Positions 33,498 to 42,435 are shown, numbered from the stretch's first letter. The stretch is DNA of 64,000 nucleotides from Streptomyces nitrosporeus (GCF_008704555.1 NZ_CP023702.1:1736001-1800000); one strand, 5' to 3'. The notes: generated by a model not told the origin, from the letters alone. Made by a program: numbers and translations.

Positions 33498-33728
33498 GTG
33501 ACTACTGTTCTGACCCCCGCGAGCCCGCTGACCGCAGCAGACCGCTGTGACCGTTGCGGCGCACAGGCCTATCTGCGCGTCGTCCTCATCAGCGGCGGTG
33601 AACTGCTCTTCTGTGCCCACCACGGGCGCAAGTTCGAGCCGGAACTCAAGAAGATCGCCGCGGAAATACAGGATGAGACGGATCGGCTCACCGCCGCGCA
33701 GGCGAGTGCTGCCGACGAGGAACACTGA
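33498..33728 (+). CDS. DUF7455 family small zinc-ribbon-like protein
   Basis: A 76-residue actinobacterial protein. CDRCGAQAYL (about residue 17) and ELLFCAHHGRKFE (about 36) provide two Cys plus Cys-His-His, which look like one metal site. The C-terminal half is a charged helix (LKKIAAEIQDETDRLTAAQ). The family is conserved next to parE/hrdB in actinobacteria as I recall it, and its function is unknown. Start GTG 33498 (VTTVLTPASPLTAADRC) follows AGAGAAGAGG. Confidence 0.9.
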   Translation: MTTVLTPASPLTAADRCDRCGAQAYLRVVLISGGELLFCAHHGRKFEPELKKIAAEIQDETDRLTAAQASAADEEH

Positions 33729-33775
33729 CACCTCGCATCCACGACGAGCCAGGGGCCCGGTCCTCGACCGGCCGA

Positions 33776-33807
33776 CGGGCGGCCTTCCCTAAGGGGAGAG
33801 CCGCCCG
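33776..33807. terminator. Convergent terminator between DUF7455 and protease genes
   Basis: CGGGCGGC pairs with GCCGCCCG around an inner TCCCTAAGGGGA hairpin, followed by TTCT. About 47 bp after the DUF7455 stop. Confidence 0.75.
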
Positions 33808-33834
33808 TTCTCGTATGCGCGCGTGCCGGGAGGG

Positions 33835-34665
33835 TCAGGGCTCTCCGGGCATCCAGCCGATCGCCGCCGAGACACGGGTGTAGACGCCGGGACTGCCCGG
33901 GCTCCCGCAGCCGCTGCCCCAGGAGACGAGGCCGATAAGCCTCCCGTCGGCCACCAGGGGCCCTCCGCTGTCGCCCTGGCAGGCGTCACGGCCTCCCGCG
34001 GTGTCCCCGGCGCAGAGCATGGACGAGGCGTCGTACGCGCCGCGGGGGCCGCCCGGGTAGGCGCGGACGCACGAGCTGTCCGGCAGCACCTGTACGTCGG
34101 ACGCGTGGAGCGTGGCCGCGTAGGCGCCGTAGCCCGTCGTGTCCCCCCATCCGTACACCGTGGCCTCGTTACCGGCCGTGTACGCCGCGTCCCCCTCGGC
34201 GGCCATCGGTATCACCCCGTCCCCCGGGAGCGGCTGCTCCAGGGTGAGTACGGCGAGGTCCCCGGCGTTCGTCCCGGGGTCGTAGTCCGGGTTGACCCAG
34301 GCGGACCGTACGGGGACCTCCTGACCGCCCGGTCCGCTCAGATCGTCCCGGCCGGCTATGACGCGCAGATCGCGGATCCCGGACGCCTCACCGCCGAGGA
34401 CCGTCCGGCCCATGCAGTGCGCGGCCGTCAGCACCGTGGTGGGCCCGATCGCCACCGCTCCGCAGAACTGGCCCGCACGCTCTGCCCCGAACCGGTCACG
34501 GCTGGAGAGCGCCACCGCCCAGGGGCTGTCCGCGACGGACACCGGACGGCCGCCCACGACGATGCTGTCCGCCGCTGCGGGGGCGGGCCCACCGAGGGGT
34601 ATGAGGGCCGTCAGAGCGGCCAGTGCGAAGGCCGGGGGCAGGACACGGGCGGGAACGCGGGGCAT
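33835..34665 (-). CDS. Secreted trypsin-like serine protease
   Basis: A 276-residue exported S1 peptidase. The signal peptide is MPRVPARVLPPAFALAALTA to about residue 32 (PAAADS). The mature N-terminus near IVVGGRPVSV resembles a trypsinogen activation site. The catalytic triad is His in VLTAAHCMG (about 78), Asp in NAGDLAVLTL (about 135) and Ser in CQGDSGGPLV (about 230), with the specificity-pocket Asp six residues before Ser (GGRDACQGDSGG), so trypsin-like cleavage after Arg/Lys is expected. Cysteines pair as in trypsin. Start ATG 34665 follows AGGAGT. Probably acts in extracellular proteolysis. Confidence 0.93.
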   Translation of the reverse strand: MPRVPARVLPPAFALAALTALIPLGGPAPAAADSIVVGGRPVSVADSPWAVALSSRDRFGAERAGQFCGAVAIGPTTVLTAAHCMGRTVLGGEASGIRDLRVIAGRDDLSGPGGQEVPVRSAWVNPDYDPGTNAGDLAVLTLEQPLPGDGVIPMAAEGDAAYTAGNEATVYGWGDTTGYGAYAATLHASDVQVLPDSSCVRAYPGGPRGAYDASSMLCAGDTAGGRDACQGDSGGPLVADGRLIGLVSWGSGCGSPGSPGVYTRVSAAIGWMPGEP

Positions 34666-34770
34666 GAGGACTCCTGACGCCGAGTGTGACAGTGCCTGCT
34701 CAGCGTCATCCGGCGGTGCGCCGTCCGCACCCGCAGCGGGCACGGCGCGCCGGGCCAAAGGACAGCACAC

Positions 34771-34810
34771 CACCGAGGCCCGGACCCTTCTCGGGTCCGG
34801 GCCCTCGGTG
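34771..34810 (-). terminator. Terminator of hrdB
   Basis: A 17-bp stem with one bulge (CACCGAGGCCCGGACCC with its partner) and a TTCTC loop, 24 bp past the hrdB stop. Confidence 0.8.
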
Positions 34811-34834
34811 GTGTGTCCGCCCTGAGGGCTGCCC

Positions 34835-36379
34835 CTAGTCCAGGTAGTCGCGCAGCACCTGGGAACGCGAGGGGTGGCGCAGCTTCGACATCGTCTTCGA
34901 CTCGATCTGGCGGATCCGCTCACGCGTCACGCCGTAGACCTTGCCGATCTCGTCCAGCGTCTTCGGCTGGCCGTCGGTGAGACCGAAACGCATCGAGACC
35001 ACACCCGCCTCACGCTCGGAGAGCGTGTCGAGCACGGAGTGCAGCTGCTCCTGGAGCAGCGTGAAGCTGACCGCGTCGGCCGGGACGACGGCCTCGGAGT
35101 CCTCGATCAGGTCTCCGAACTCGCTGTCGCCGTCCTCACCCAGGGGGGTGTGCAGCGAGATCGGCTCGCGGCCGTACTTCTGGACCTCGATGACCTTCTC
35201 GGGGGTCATGTCGAGTTCCTTGGCCAGCTCCTCCGGGGTGGGCTCACGGCCCAGGTCCTGGAGCATCTGGCGCTGTACCCGGGCCAGCTTGTTGATGACC
35301 TCGACCATGTGCACCGGGATACGGATGGTGCGGGCCTGGTCCGCCATGGCGCGGGTGATCGCCTGACGGATCCACCAGGTGGCGTACGTGGAGAACTTGT
35401 AGCCCTTGGTGTAGTCGAACTTCTCGACGGCGCGGATCAGGCCGAGGTTGCCCTCCTGGATCAGGTCCAGGAAGAGCATGCCGCGCCCGGTGTAGCGCTT
35501 GGCCAGCGAGACCACCAGACGGAGGTTGGCCTCCAGCAGGTGGTTCTTGGCCCGGCGCCCGTCCTCGGCGATGATCTCCAGCTCGCGCTTGAGCTTCGGC
35601 GCGAGCTTGTCGGAGTTGGCCAGCTTGTCCTCGGCGAAGAGCCCCGCCTCGATGCGCTTGGCGAGCTCGACCTCCTGCTCGGCGTTGAGGAGGGGGACCT
35701 TGCCGATCTGCTTCAGGTAGTCCTTGACCGGGTCGGCCGTGGCGCCGGCGACGGCGACCTGCTGCGCGGGCGCGTCGTCCTCGTCGTCGTCGGAGAGGAC
35801 GAAGCCCTTGTTCTCGCCCTCGCCCTCCTCTTCCTCGCCCTTGCCGGCCTTGACGTCCTCGATCGCCTCGTCACCGTCGAGGAGCTCGTCGTCCTGCTTG
35901 CCGGACTTCTTCGACGCGGTCTTCTTGGCGGTGGCCTTCTTCGCCGCGGTCTTCTTGGCGACCGTCTTCTTGGCCGCGGCCTTCTTCGCGGGGGCGGCCA
36001 CGGCTTCGTCGGCCCCCGCCTCCGCGCCGCCAGCGGCCGGGGCCGCGGAGGCCGCGACGGTACGCGTCACGGTCGTCTTGGCCGCGACGGTCTTGGTGGC
36101 GGTGCGCTTGACCGGGCTCTTCGCTGCGACGCTCTTGCGGGCGCGCTTCGGCGACTCCGCGGCACTGACCATCAGCGTCACACCCTCTTCCTCGAGGATC
36201 TGGTTGAGGCTGCGCAGAACGTTCTTCCACTGGGTTGGCGGAATCTGGTCAGCCTCGAAGGCCCGACGCACGTCGTCGCCGGCGATCTGCCCATCAGCCT
36301 TTCCCCGCTCGATGAGCGCCATCACAGACTCGGACTCGACGATCTCCGGCGGGAGCGTACGGGATGTGCTGGCCGACAC
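34835..36379 (-). CDS. hrdB: Principal RNA polymerase sigma factor HrdB
   Basis: The vegetative sigma-70 factor. The 514-residue protein begins at GTG 36379 ([16 protein letters not shown]), the N-terminus known for Streptomyces HrdB, with GAGAGG upstream; the TTG two codons earlier is less likely. Residues 75-190 are a Lys/Ala-rich segment followed by an acidic Glu/Asp tract, typical of the genus. Region 1.2 starts at [16 protein letters not shown] (about 212). Region 2 holds the -10 recognition and melting motif [20 protein letters not shown] (about 330). Region 4 ends in [20 protein letters not shown], which reads the -35. The C-terminus LRDYLD is intact. Confidence 0.97.
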   Translation of the reverse strand: MSASTSRTLPPEIVESESVMALIERGKADGQIAGDDVRRAFEADQIPPTQWKNVLRSLNQILEEEGVTLMVSAAESPKRARKSVAAKSPVKRTATKTVAAKTTVTRTVAASAAPAAGGAEAGADEAVAAPAKKAAAKKTVAKKTAAKKATAKKTASKKSGKQDDELLDGDEAIEDVKAGKGEEEEGEGENKGFVLSDDDEDDAPAQQVAVAGATADPVKDYLKQIGKVPLLNAEQEVELAKRIEAGLFAEDKLANSDKLAPKLKRELEIIAEDGRRAKNHLLEANLRLVVSLAKRYTGRGMLFLDLIQEGNLGLIRAVEKFDYTKGYKFSTYATWWIRQAITRAMADQARTIRIPVHMVEVINKLARVQRQMLQDLGREPTPEELAKELDMTPEKVIEVQKYGREPISLHTPLGEDGDSEFGDLIEDSEAVVPADAVSFTLLQEQLHSVLDTLSEREAGVVSMRFGLTDGQPKTLDEIGKVYGVTRERIRQIESKTMSKLRHPSRSQVLRDYLD

Positions 36380-36493
36380 GAACAACCTCTCGGAACGATG
36401 GAAACGGCTTCCGGCCCGGCCCCGGAGGGCTCGGACCGACGACCGGCGGCTGGGGATGTCGCCGACGGCGCGGGTTTGGCCTCAGAACTGCAC

Positions 36494-36519
36494 AGCGCAC
36501 TGCTCGGCTGCTGTATTCC
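36494..36519 (-). promoter_or_regulatory. Possible SigR-type promoter of hrdB
   Basis: On the minus strand GGAAT (36519-36515), 18 bp, GCT (36496-36494), compared with the SigR consensus GGAAT-n18-GTT. hrdB has a SigR-dependent promoter in S. coelicolor. A second, HrdB-type promoter probably lies further up (TTGAGT near 36617). The whole gap 36380-36700 otherwise holds no gene. Confidence 0.35.
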
Positions 36520-36700
36520 TTCCGCGGCGGTCACCTCTTAAGTCATCGCACTGTTTCGAGGAGTGTTACGGCCAATTCGCGTGGCCCGAGTCACACCCCA
36601 TACGCGACAAACTCAACCATGTGTCAGGTATCCGCACAATTGTGCCGCCGGGCAGGCAGCCCGGCGGCACATGATCCGCGCTCCCCGGCCGTACTGCGTC

Positions 36701-37588
36701 TCAGTGCTCGCGCGGCGCCGGAACGACGTGCTCCACTTCCAGGTGCCCGACGAGCAGCTGGCGCATGGCGGACTCCGCGCCGGTGGCGTCACCCACGGCG
36801 AGGGCGTCGACGATGCGGGCGTGGTGCCCGAGCGCCGCTTCCCCCGTCCGGTCGCAGCCCGTCACGGGGCCGCCGGAGACGTGCAGGGCCGCGGACACGA
36901 TCCCGGAGAGGTGGTCGAGCATGCGGTTGCCCGCGGCCTGGATGAGCAGGGAGTGGAATTCACCGTCGGCGCGGGAGAACGTGATCGCGTCGCCCTGGGC
37001 CAGCGCGTGGCTCATGATCTCGATCATGTCGGCGAGACGCTGCTGGATGTCCTCACGCCCGTGGCCGGCGGCCAGCCTGGCCGCCAGGGGCTCGATGGTC
37101 CACCGCAGTTCGGTCAGCTCACGGCGCTGGTCATCGCGCTGAGGTCCGAAGGCGCGCCATTCGATGATGTCGGGGTCCAGCAGGTTCCAGTCACTGACCG
37201 GGCGCACCCGGGTGCCGACGTTGGGGCGGGCGCTGACGAGGCCCTTGGCCTCGAGGACCCGCAGGGACTCCCTGACAACGGTGCGGGAGACCTCGAACCG
37301 CTGGCCGATCTCCTCCGGAACGAGCGGACGGTCCGCCCCGAGGTCCCCGGAAACGATCATCTGGCCCAGCTGCTGGACCAGCTGGCCGTGGAGTCCGCGG
37401 CCACGGCCGGCCGCACCGCGCCGGCCCGTCCGTCCCAGTTCGGAATCGGCCCCGCCCCATGGGCGCAGGGCGGCGTGCTCACCGGCCGGCGGCTCCGTGA
37501 AGGGGTAGCGGTCGATATCGCCCGGTCCGGTCAGGCCGGAATCGGCGGAGCGGGCGGCGGTCGTCATGGTGTGCGCAAGGGTACTCAC
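36701..37588 (-). CDS. GntR/FadR-family transcriptional regulator
   Basis: A 295-residue regulator. A disordered N-terminal extension (about 1-65, with SADSGLTGPGDIDRYPF) precedes the winged HTH at about 68-140 (VPEEIGQRFEVSRTVVRESLRVLEAKGLV, recognition helix SRTVVRES). The FCD effector domain (about 150-285) carries the metal-ligand set in RADGEFHSLLIQAAGN and ALGHHARIVDALAVG. It is of the FadR/DgoR type, whose ligands are often sugar acids or dicarboxylates. Start GTG 37588 has AAAGGA 3-8 bp upstream; ATG 37567 has none. No linked catabolic operon is seen. Confidence 0.87.
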   Translation of the reverse strand: MSTLAHTMTTAARSADSGLTGPGDIDRYPFTEPPAGEHAALRPWGGADSELGRTGRRGAAGRGRGLHGQLVQQLGQMIVSGDLGADRPLVPEEIGQRFEVSRTVVRESLRVLEAKGLVSARPNVGTRVRPVSDWNLLDPDIIEWRAFGPQRDDQRRELTELRWTIEPLAARLAAGHGREDIQQRLADMIEIMSHALAQGDAITFSRADGEFHSLLIQAAGNRMLDHLSGIVSAALHVSGGPVTGCDRTGEAALGHHARIVDALAVGDATGAESAMRQLLVGHLEVEHVVPAPREH

Positions 37589-37748
37589 GCATCCTTTGTC
37601 GGCGCGGCTCGGCCAGCCCTTGAGGTCTTTGGTGAAAAGCACACGAAAGGGTGATCGTCACCCACCTCACAATTGACGCGTTTTCGGCACAAACTGCTTG
37701 TTTTCCAGGGAGTTGCGAACAGATGATCCTCTCGTCGCATCGCGGTGT

Positions 37749-39503
37749 TCACCAACGCGCCCGCCCGCGAAGGCCGGTGTACACGTACGCGCAGACCAGA
37801 ACCGACAGGGACAGGGAGAGGGCCGCTCCGACGGGGCGAGTGACGATGTGCACGGCGGCCATGACCCACCGGTCCGCCTCATACGGCCATTGCATCCAGG
37901 CCAGTTCGCGCATTCTGGACGGCAGTCCGGCGATGGAACGGGCGGACGGCCCGGCAAGCAGCTTCTGCACCAGCGGCACCATGAGCACCGGAACGGCGAG
38001 TACCGCCGCCACCCCCGCGCCCGTCACCCGGAACACTCCGGCGGCGAGCAGTCCCGCCCATGCGCAGCCCACCGACAGGCCGGCCCAACTCGCCCCGAGT
38101 GTCAGGGCGTCCGGCGGGACACCTCCCAGGCCACCGCCGTACACGAGGCGCAGGACTCCGGCGTCCAGGAGGACGGCGAGCAGGGCGAGCAGCAGGGCGA
38201 CGGCGCCGGACACCAGGAGTTTGGCCAGCAGGAGGCCGAGGCGGCGCGGCACCGTGCCCCGCCCCGCGGCGAGCGCCGGATAGCGGAACTCCTGGCCGAA
38301 GGAGAGCGCGCCGACGAGTCCGGCGCCGAAGGCGGCGGGCGGCAGCGGCAGGATGCCGGGCCAGGCGGCCAGCAGTTCGTGCGCCGGCGCCCGGCCGGAG
38401 CGGGCGAGCAGGACGGAGACCACGGCCGACACCAGCAGGACGGCCGCGATGATCAGAGTGGTCGACCTGACCCCGAAGAGGCGGCGCAGTTCGTACCGCA
38501 GGGGGCGCAGCGGTCCACGGGCGGGCCGTACGGAGATCGGGGGCGCGAGCTTCGAGACCGCCACCGCCGAGGCGGACCTCGGCAGCGCGCCGCCCGCAGG
38601 CGCGGGGTGCGGGCCGGGGTCGGCCGCCGGGCCGAGGTCGCCGGTCTCGTCGGCGAGTTGGTGGACGGGGACGCCGTGCCGGTACGCGGTGTCCCCGATC
38701 TCCGCGCAGCTGCTGCCGTAGACCGAGAGCCGGCTGCCGCTCTCGGTGACCACCTCGACGGAGCGCCGGGCGGCGCGGGCCTCCCGGTTGACGACGACGG
38801 CCAGGCGGGCGGCGTGCGGGGTCCGCACCACGACCCGGGGCCTCAGCCTCGTGCGGGAGAAGTCGGCGACGGCCTGGTCCGCGATCAGCCGCCCGCCGTC
38901 GAGGGTGACCACGCGGTCGGCCGTGGCGGCGGCCTCCTTGGGGTCGCTGGTGGTGTGCAGGACCGTACCGCCCTGTGCGGCATGCGCCCGCAGCAGACCG
39001 TGCATCCAGCTCCGCTCGCGCGGGGAGAGCCCGTGCGCCGGCTCGTCGAGCACGAGCGTGTGCGGGTCCCCCAGGAGTGCCGAGGCCAGGCCGAGCCGGC
39101 GGTCCATCCCCGCCGAGAGGGTTCTGATGCGCTGGTCCCCCAGCCCGGACAGGCCGACGACTTCGAGCAGTTCGTCCGCCCGCGTGGCGGGAACACCGGC
39201 GGCGGCACAGAGCATGCGGAGCTGGCCGCGCACCGTGCGGGCCGGATGGCCCGGTACATCGCCGAGGAGTACGCCGACTTCACGGGCGGGGTGGCCGATA
39301 CGGTGCAGCGGCCGGCCACGGAAGTAGGTGACGCCCCGGCCGGATTCGAGCTCCAGCATCAGCCGCAGAGCGGTCGACTTGCCTGAGCCGGGGGCGCCCA
39401 GGAGTGCGGTGACACGGCCCGGCCGGGCCTCGAAGGTCAAGTCGTCCACGACCGGGGGCCGGTCGCGGCCGGGAGCGCTGGTGAGTCCGATGGCCTGGAG
39501 CAT
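37749..39503 (-). CDS. ABC transporter, ATPase fused to permease domain
   Basis: A 584-residue single-chain ABC half-transporter. Residues 1-225 are the ATPase: Walker A LLGAPGSGKST (about 36), signature-like LSAGMDRRLGLASALLG (about 135), Walker B TLVLDEPAHGL (about 157) and H-loop HTTSDP. A regulatory linker with RVVVRTPHAARLAVVV-type and VTESGSRLSVYG repeats follows (about 235-330). The rest contains about six membrane helices (TTLIIAAVLLVSAVVSVLL to SLSVLVCAYVYTGL). The signature reads LSAGM instead of LSGGQ. Gene fusions of this ABC-2 type usually export drugs or peptides. Start ATG 39503. Confidence 0.85.
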   Translation of the reverse strand: MLQAIGLTSAPGRDRPPVVDDLTFEARPGRVTALLGAPGSGKSTALRLMLELESGRGVTYFRGRPLHRIGHPAREVGVLLGDVPGHPARTVRGQLRMLCAAAGVPATRADELLEVVGLSGLGDQRIRTLSAGMDRRLGLASALLGDPHTLVLDEPAHGLSPRERSWMHGLLRAHAAQGGTVLHTTSDPKEAAATADRVVTLDGGRLIADQAVADFSRTRLRPRVVVRTPHAARLAVVVNREARAARRSVEVVTESGSRLSVYGSSCAEIGDTAYRHGVPVHQLADETGDLGPAADPGPHPAPAGGALPRSASAVAVSKLAPPISVRPARGPLRPLRYELRRLFGVRSTTLIIAAVLLVSAVVSVLLARSGRAPAHELLAAWPGILPLPPAAFGAGLVGALSFGQEFRYPALAAGRGTVPRRLGLLLAKLLVSGAVALLLALLAVLLDAGVLRLVYGGGLGGVPPDALTLGASWAGLSVGCAWAGLLAAGVFRVTGAGVAAVLAVPVLMVPLVQKLLAGPSARSIAGLPSRMRELAWMQWPYEADRWVMAAVHIVTRPVGAALSLSLSVLVCAYVYTGLRGRARW

Positions 39504-39832
39504 CGCTTCTCTCGCGGAGGGTGAGTCCGTTCGGCGGCTGGGCGGGTACCCCAGCAAGATAACTCGACATTTCAGACTTTTCGTGCAGCCGTGACACAGG
39601 GGTGTTCCTCTGTCCGGCCCCGGCGGCGGACCTCCCCCGGCCCGACCTGTACCGGCCCGGACAGGGACCCGCCCGTAGGCGGGCACACGGGCAGCCACGT
39701 CACCCGCGCGCCCGCAGGCGCGTTCCGCGGGCCGCTGAACGCGGATCACAGGCCGGGGATCGCGGTTCACGGGTCGCGGAACGCGGTTCGCGTACGGAGC
39801 CGCCGGGGAGGCGGGGCTTCCGGGACGCGCCC
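39504..39832. other. Gap between ABC transporter and NUDIX genes
   Basis: About 330 bp without a gene. The first 100 bp contain an AT-rich patch (AAGATAACTCGACATTTCAG) likely to include the ABC gene's promoter on the minus strand. Positions 39737-39799 hold three degenerate 21-bp tandem units beginning GAACGCGG, GATCGCGG, GAACGCGG. Confidence 0.45.
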
Positions 39833-40600
39833 TCAGACCTCGGGCCGCAGCATCGGGGGGTTGAGCACCGTGGCGGAGCCCGCCCGGAACAGCTGGGCGG
39901 GCCGGCCGCCCTGCCGTGTGGTGGTGCCTCCCGACGGCACCAGGAAGCCCGGCGTGCCGGTGACCTTGCGGTGGAAGTTCCGGGGGTCCAGGACCACACC
40001 CCATACCGCTTCGTACACTCGCCGCAGCTCACCGACGGTGAATTCCGGAGGGCAGAACGCCGTGGCCAGCGAGGAGTATTCGATCTTCGAGCGGGCGCGC
40101 TCCACGCCGTCGCCGAGGATGCGGGCATGGTCGAACGCCAGTGAGGCCGACGGCTCGCCCTCGCCCCCGAAGCCGCCCTCCTCCGGACGCAGCAGGTCCT
40201 CGACCGGGGCCCAGCGGGCGCTGTTGGCGTCGCCACCGGCCCGGGGGGCGGGCAGATCGGGCGCCAGCGCCAGGTGCGCGACGCTGACCACCCTCATCCT
40301 GGGGTCCCGTCCGGGATCGCCGTAGGTCGCCAACTGCTCGAGATGCGCGCCGTTTCCCGCTGCCGGAGTGGTCGGGTCGTGCGCGCAGAGCCCTGTCTCC
40401 TCAGCCAGCTCCCGTGCGGCCGCCGCGCCGAGATCCTCGTCGGTACGGACGAATCCGCCCGGCAGCGCCCAACGGCCCTGGAACGGTGTCTCGCCACGGC
40501 GCACCACCAGTGCGCACAGGGCGTGGCGGCGCACGGTGAGCACAACCAGATCGACGGTGACGGCAAAGGGCGGGAAGGTCGACGGGTCGTAGGGGGCCAT
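39833..40600 (-). CDS. NUDIX hydrolase with NrtR-like C-terminal winged helix
   Basis: A 255-residue protein. The NUDIX domain (about 15-150) has a full Nudix box, G-x5-E-x7-REU-x-EE-x-GU, in GGFVRTDEDLGAAAARELAE followed by ETGL (about 50-72). It is joined to a C-terminal wHTH (about 175-250) with SSLATAFCPPEFTVGELRRV and the wing NFHRKVTGTPGFLVPSG. This fusion is the NrtR family, repressors of NAD metabolism genes that sense ADP-ribose; here the Nudix box is intact, so hydrolase activity may persist. An inverted repeat TCGTC-n5-GACGA lies just upstream of the start. Start ATG 40600. Confidence 0.87.
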   Translation of the reverse strand: MAPYDPSTFPPFAVTVDLVVLTVRRHALCALVVRRGETPFQGRWALPGGFVRTDEDLGAAAARELAEETGLCAHDPTTPAAGNGAHLEQLATYGDPGRDPRMRVVSVAHLALAPDLPAPRAGGDANSARWAPVEDLLRPEEGGFGGEGEPSASLAFDHARILGDGVERARSKIEYSSLATAFCPPEFTVGELRRVYEAVWGVVLDPRNFHRKVTGTPGFLVPSGGTTTRQGGRPAQLFRAGSATVLNPPMLRPEV

Positions 40601-40613
40601 GCCGGAATCATAG

Positions 40614-40628
40614 TCGTCTTCCTGACGA
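40614..40628. promoter_or_regulatory. Candidate NrtR-type operator
   Basis: TCGTC-ttcct-GACGA, a 5-5-5 inverted repeat 13 bp before the NUDIX/HTH gene start, within the AT-rich likely promoter (TATGAT on the minus strand overlaps it). Probably autoregulatory. Confidence 0.4.
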
Positions 40629-40861
40629 TAAACACTCCCTTCGTGATCTCGGACCCCGGAATCACCCCGGCTGCCCCGGCCACCCCGGCTGCCAGGGTGG
40701 CCGGCGGCCCGTCGCAGGACGGACCGCCGCGGCACGGGTCCGCCCTCTGGGGACGGGGCGTCGCGGGCGGGCCGGGCCCGGGGCGGGGCGCTGCGGGGCG
40801 GCTCGGCGCGGGGTGCCCAGGGCCCCGGGGTCTGTGGCGCGGTGCCTCGCGCCCTTGTCCG

Positions 40862-42256
40862 TCAGCGGTCGCTCCGGGTGCCGGGCCGCCGCGCCCGCCG
40901 CACCCGCATCCGGTGCCGGTCGCCGGTCGCGGCGGGGCCGGGCGTGCCGTACTCCTGTCGCCGGGCCGTCCCCCTCCGTGTGCCGCCCCGCGCCGGTACC
41001 GGGTGCCCGTCCGCCCGGTGGGGCGCGCGCCGCCGGGGCCCTGCGGCCCTCATGGGCCGGCCGGCCTCCGCCTGTCCGCCGCGTGGCTCCTCCCGCCCGT
41101 CACCGGGTTCCCCCGGCCGATCCCGCAGATCGCGTTCCTCACGGAGGCAGCGGCGCAGCGTCTCCGGGTCGAGTCCCCGGTTGCACGCCTGGTGCAGCAA
41201 CTGCGCGAACGTGTATCCGGGATCGGCCCGGAGGGCGAGCCCCAGGGCGACCCTGGCACCGGCTTCGTCGCCGGTGGACCAGGACACCCAGCCCGCGAGG
41301 GTGAGCGGCGCGGCGGAGTGCTCCGCGTACGGGCCGGCGCAGCGGCGGGCCAGCGCCCGCCAGAGACGCAGTGCGGCGCCCGCGTCGCGGCCCTCCATCC
41401 ACTCGGCCGCCCGGTCCCTGGTCTCCCTGTCCTGCAGGCCGAGAATCAGCGCCGCGGCCTCGTCGTGGCCGATCAGCCGGTCGTCCTCGGCGTCCGCCTC
41501 CCCCGGCCGGGAGGCCGGTGTCCGGCCGAGGCGTTCGATGAGCGATCCGGCGAGGGCGAGGGTCTCCGCGGACACCTGCCGCCGTCCTTCCGGATCGAGG
41601 ATCCGGGACACCAGTGACGCCCCCGCGGCATCCAGGGCACGCTCCTGCCCGGCGGTGACGGACGGGTCCCCGGGCAGGTACCGCGTCTCCATGTCCCGCA
41701 GCGTTCCGCGCACCTGGATGCCCGCGTAGGCGGCCGCCGCGGCCATGACCGTCGTGCCCGGCAGGGCCAGCTGGTTGCCCTCGGCCGGGCAGCAGCGCGG
41801 GTCGGGACAGCAGTAGGACCAGTAGCGGCCGCCGGAGATGCAGAGCGCCTCCAGCACGGGGACGTCGTGCGCTCCACAGGCCGTGCGCAGATGCTGCGCG
41901 AAGGGCCTCAGCCGCTCCATCACCTGGTTGGCGCTCTCCCCTTCGGCGGGGTCCTGGCAGAGGAAGACGACGATCGCGTCGGGGCGCGAGTCCCGGAGTT
42001 CGCTGCCCTCGATCAGGCTCCGCGCGAGACGGCGGGCCACCGGGGCCCACTCCCCGGGTACCGGTGGGATCCCCATCCTCAGCCGCCCCCCGAAGCGGCC
42101 CCGGCCACCGTGGAGGGCCACCATCACGACGCTGTCGTCCGGATGAAAACCCATCAGGTAGGGCAGTGCGTCGGCCAGTTCGGCGGGTCCGCGCAGGGTG
42201 ATCTGCTGCTCGTCGGAAGGCCCGGTGGATTCGGTCGATTCGGGGTGCTTGTTCAT
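40862..42256 (-). CDS. DUF4192 family protein
   Basis: A 464-residue actinobacterial protein of unknown function. The N-terminal 330 residues are the DUF4192 domain, with ELADALPYLMGFHPDDSVVM at the start and RYWSYCCPDPRCCPAEG (about 145) giving a compact cysteine cluster that may bind metal. After about residue 370 the chain is a basic Arg/Gly/Pro-rich tail. Start ATG 42256. A pair of inverted DnaA boxes lies 36-67 bp upstream, so DnaA may control this gene; that is inference. Confidence 0.85.
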   Translation of the reverse strand: MNKHPESTESTGPSDEQQITLRGPAELADALPYLMGFHPDDSVVMVALHGGRGRFGGRLRMGIPPVPGEWAPVARRLARSLIEGSELRDSRPDAIVVFLCQDPAEGESANQVMERLRPFAQHLRTACGAHDVPVLEALCISGGRYWSYCCPDPRCCPAEGNQLALPGTTVMAAAAAYAGIQVRGTLRDMETRYLPGDPSVTAGQERALDAAGASLVSRILDPEGRRQVSAETLALAGSLIERLGRTPASRPGEADAEDDRLIGHDEAAALILGLQDRETRDRAAEWMEGRDAGAALRLWRALARRCAGPYAEHSAAPLTLAGWVSWSTGDEAGARVALGLALRADPGYTFAQLLHQACNRGLDPETLRRCLREERDLRDRPGEPGDGREEPRGGQAEAGRPMRAAGPRRRAPHRADGHPVPARGGTRRGTARRQEYGTPGPAATGDRHRMRVRRARRPGTRSDR

Positions 42257-42291
42257 GGGACGACCGTCCCGCAGTCCGCTGTTTTCCGCGA

Positions 42292-42323
42292 CCCCTGTGG
42301 ATAACCGCCTTTATCCACAGGGG
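42292..42323. promoter_or_regulatory. Inverted pair of perfect DnaA boxes
   Basis: TGTGGATAA (42296-42304) and TTATCCACA (42311-42319) are two exact consensus DnaA boxes in inverted orientation, 6 bp apart. The inverted repeat extends to 13 bp per arm (CCCCTGTGGATAA). A third, degenerate match (CTGTCCACG) follows about 10 bp to the right. It lies upstream of the DUF4192 gene, not near an origin. Confidence 0.6.
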
Positions 42324-42401
42324 GACGCTGTCCACGGCACGGCCTCCGGGCCCGCCCGGCACGCCCGTTCCCGGGGCTTTCCGGGCTCTACGGCCCTGGC
42401 C

Positions 42402-42432
42402 GGGGCGGCCGTCCGGCCAGGACGGCCGCCCC
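42402..42432 (-). terminator. Terminator of the RecQ gene
   Basis: Perfect 13-bp stem GGGGCGGCCGTCC with its complement and a 5-nt loop, 3 bp past the stop codon. Confidence 0.75.
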
Positions 42433-42435
42433 CGC

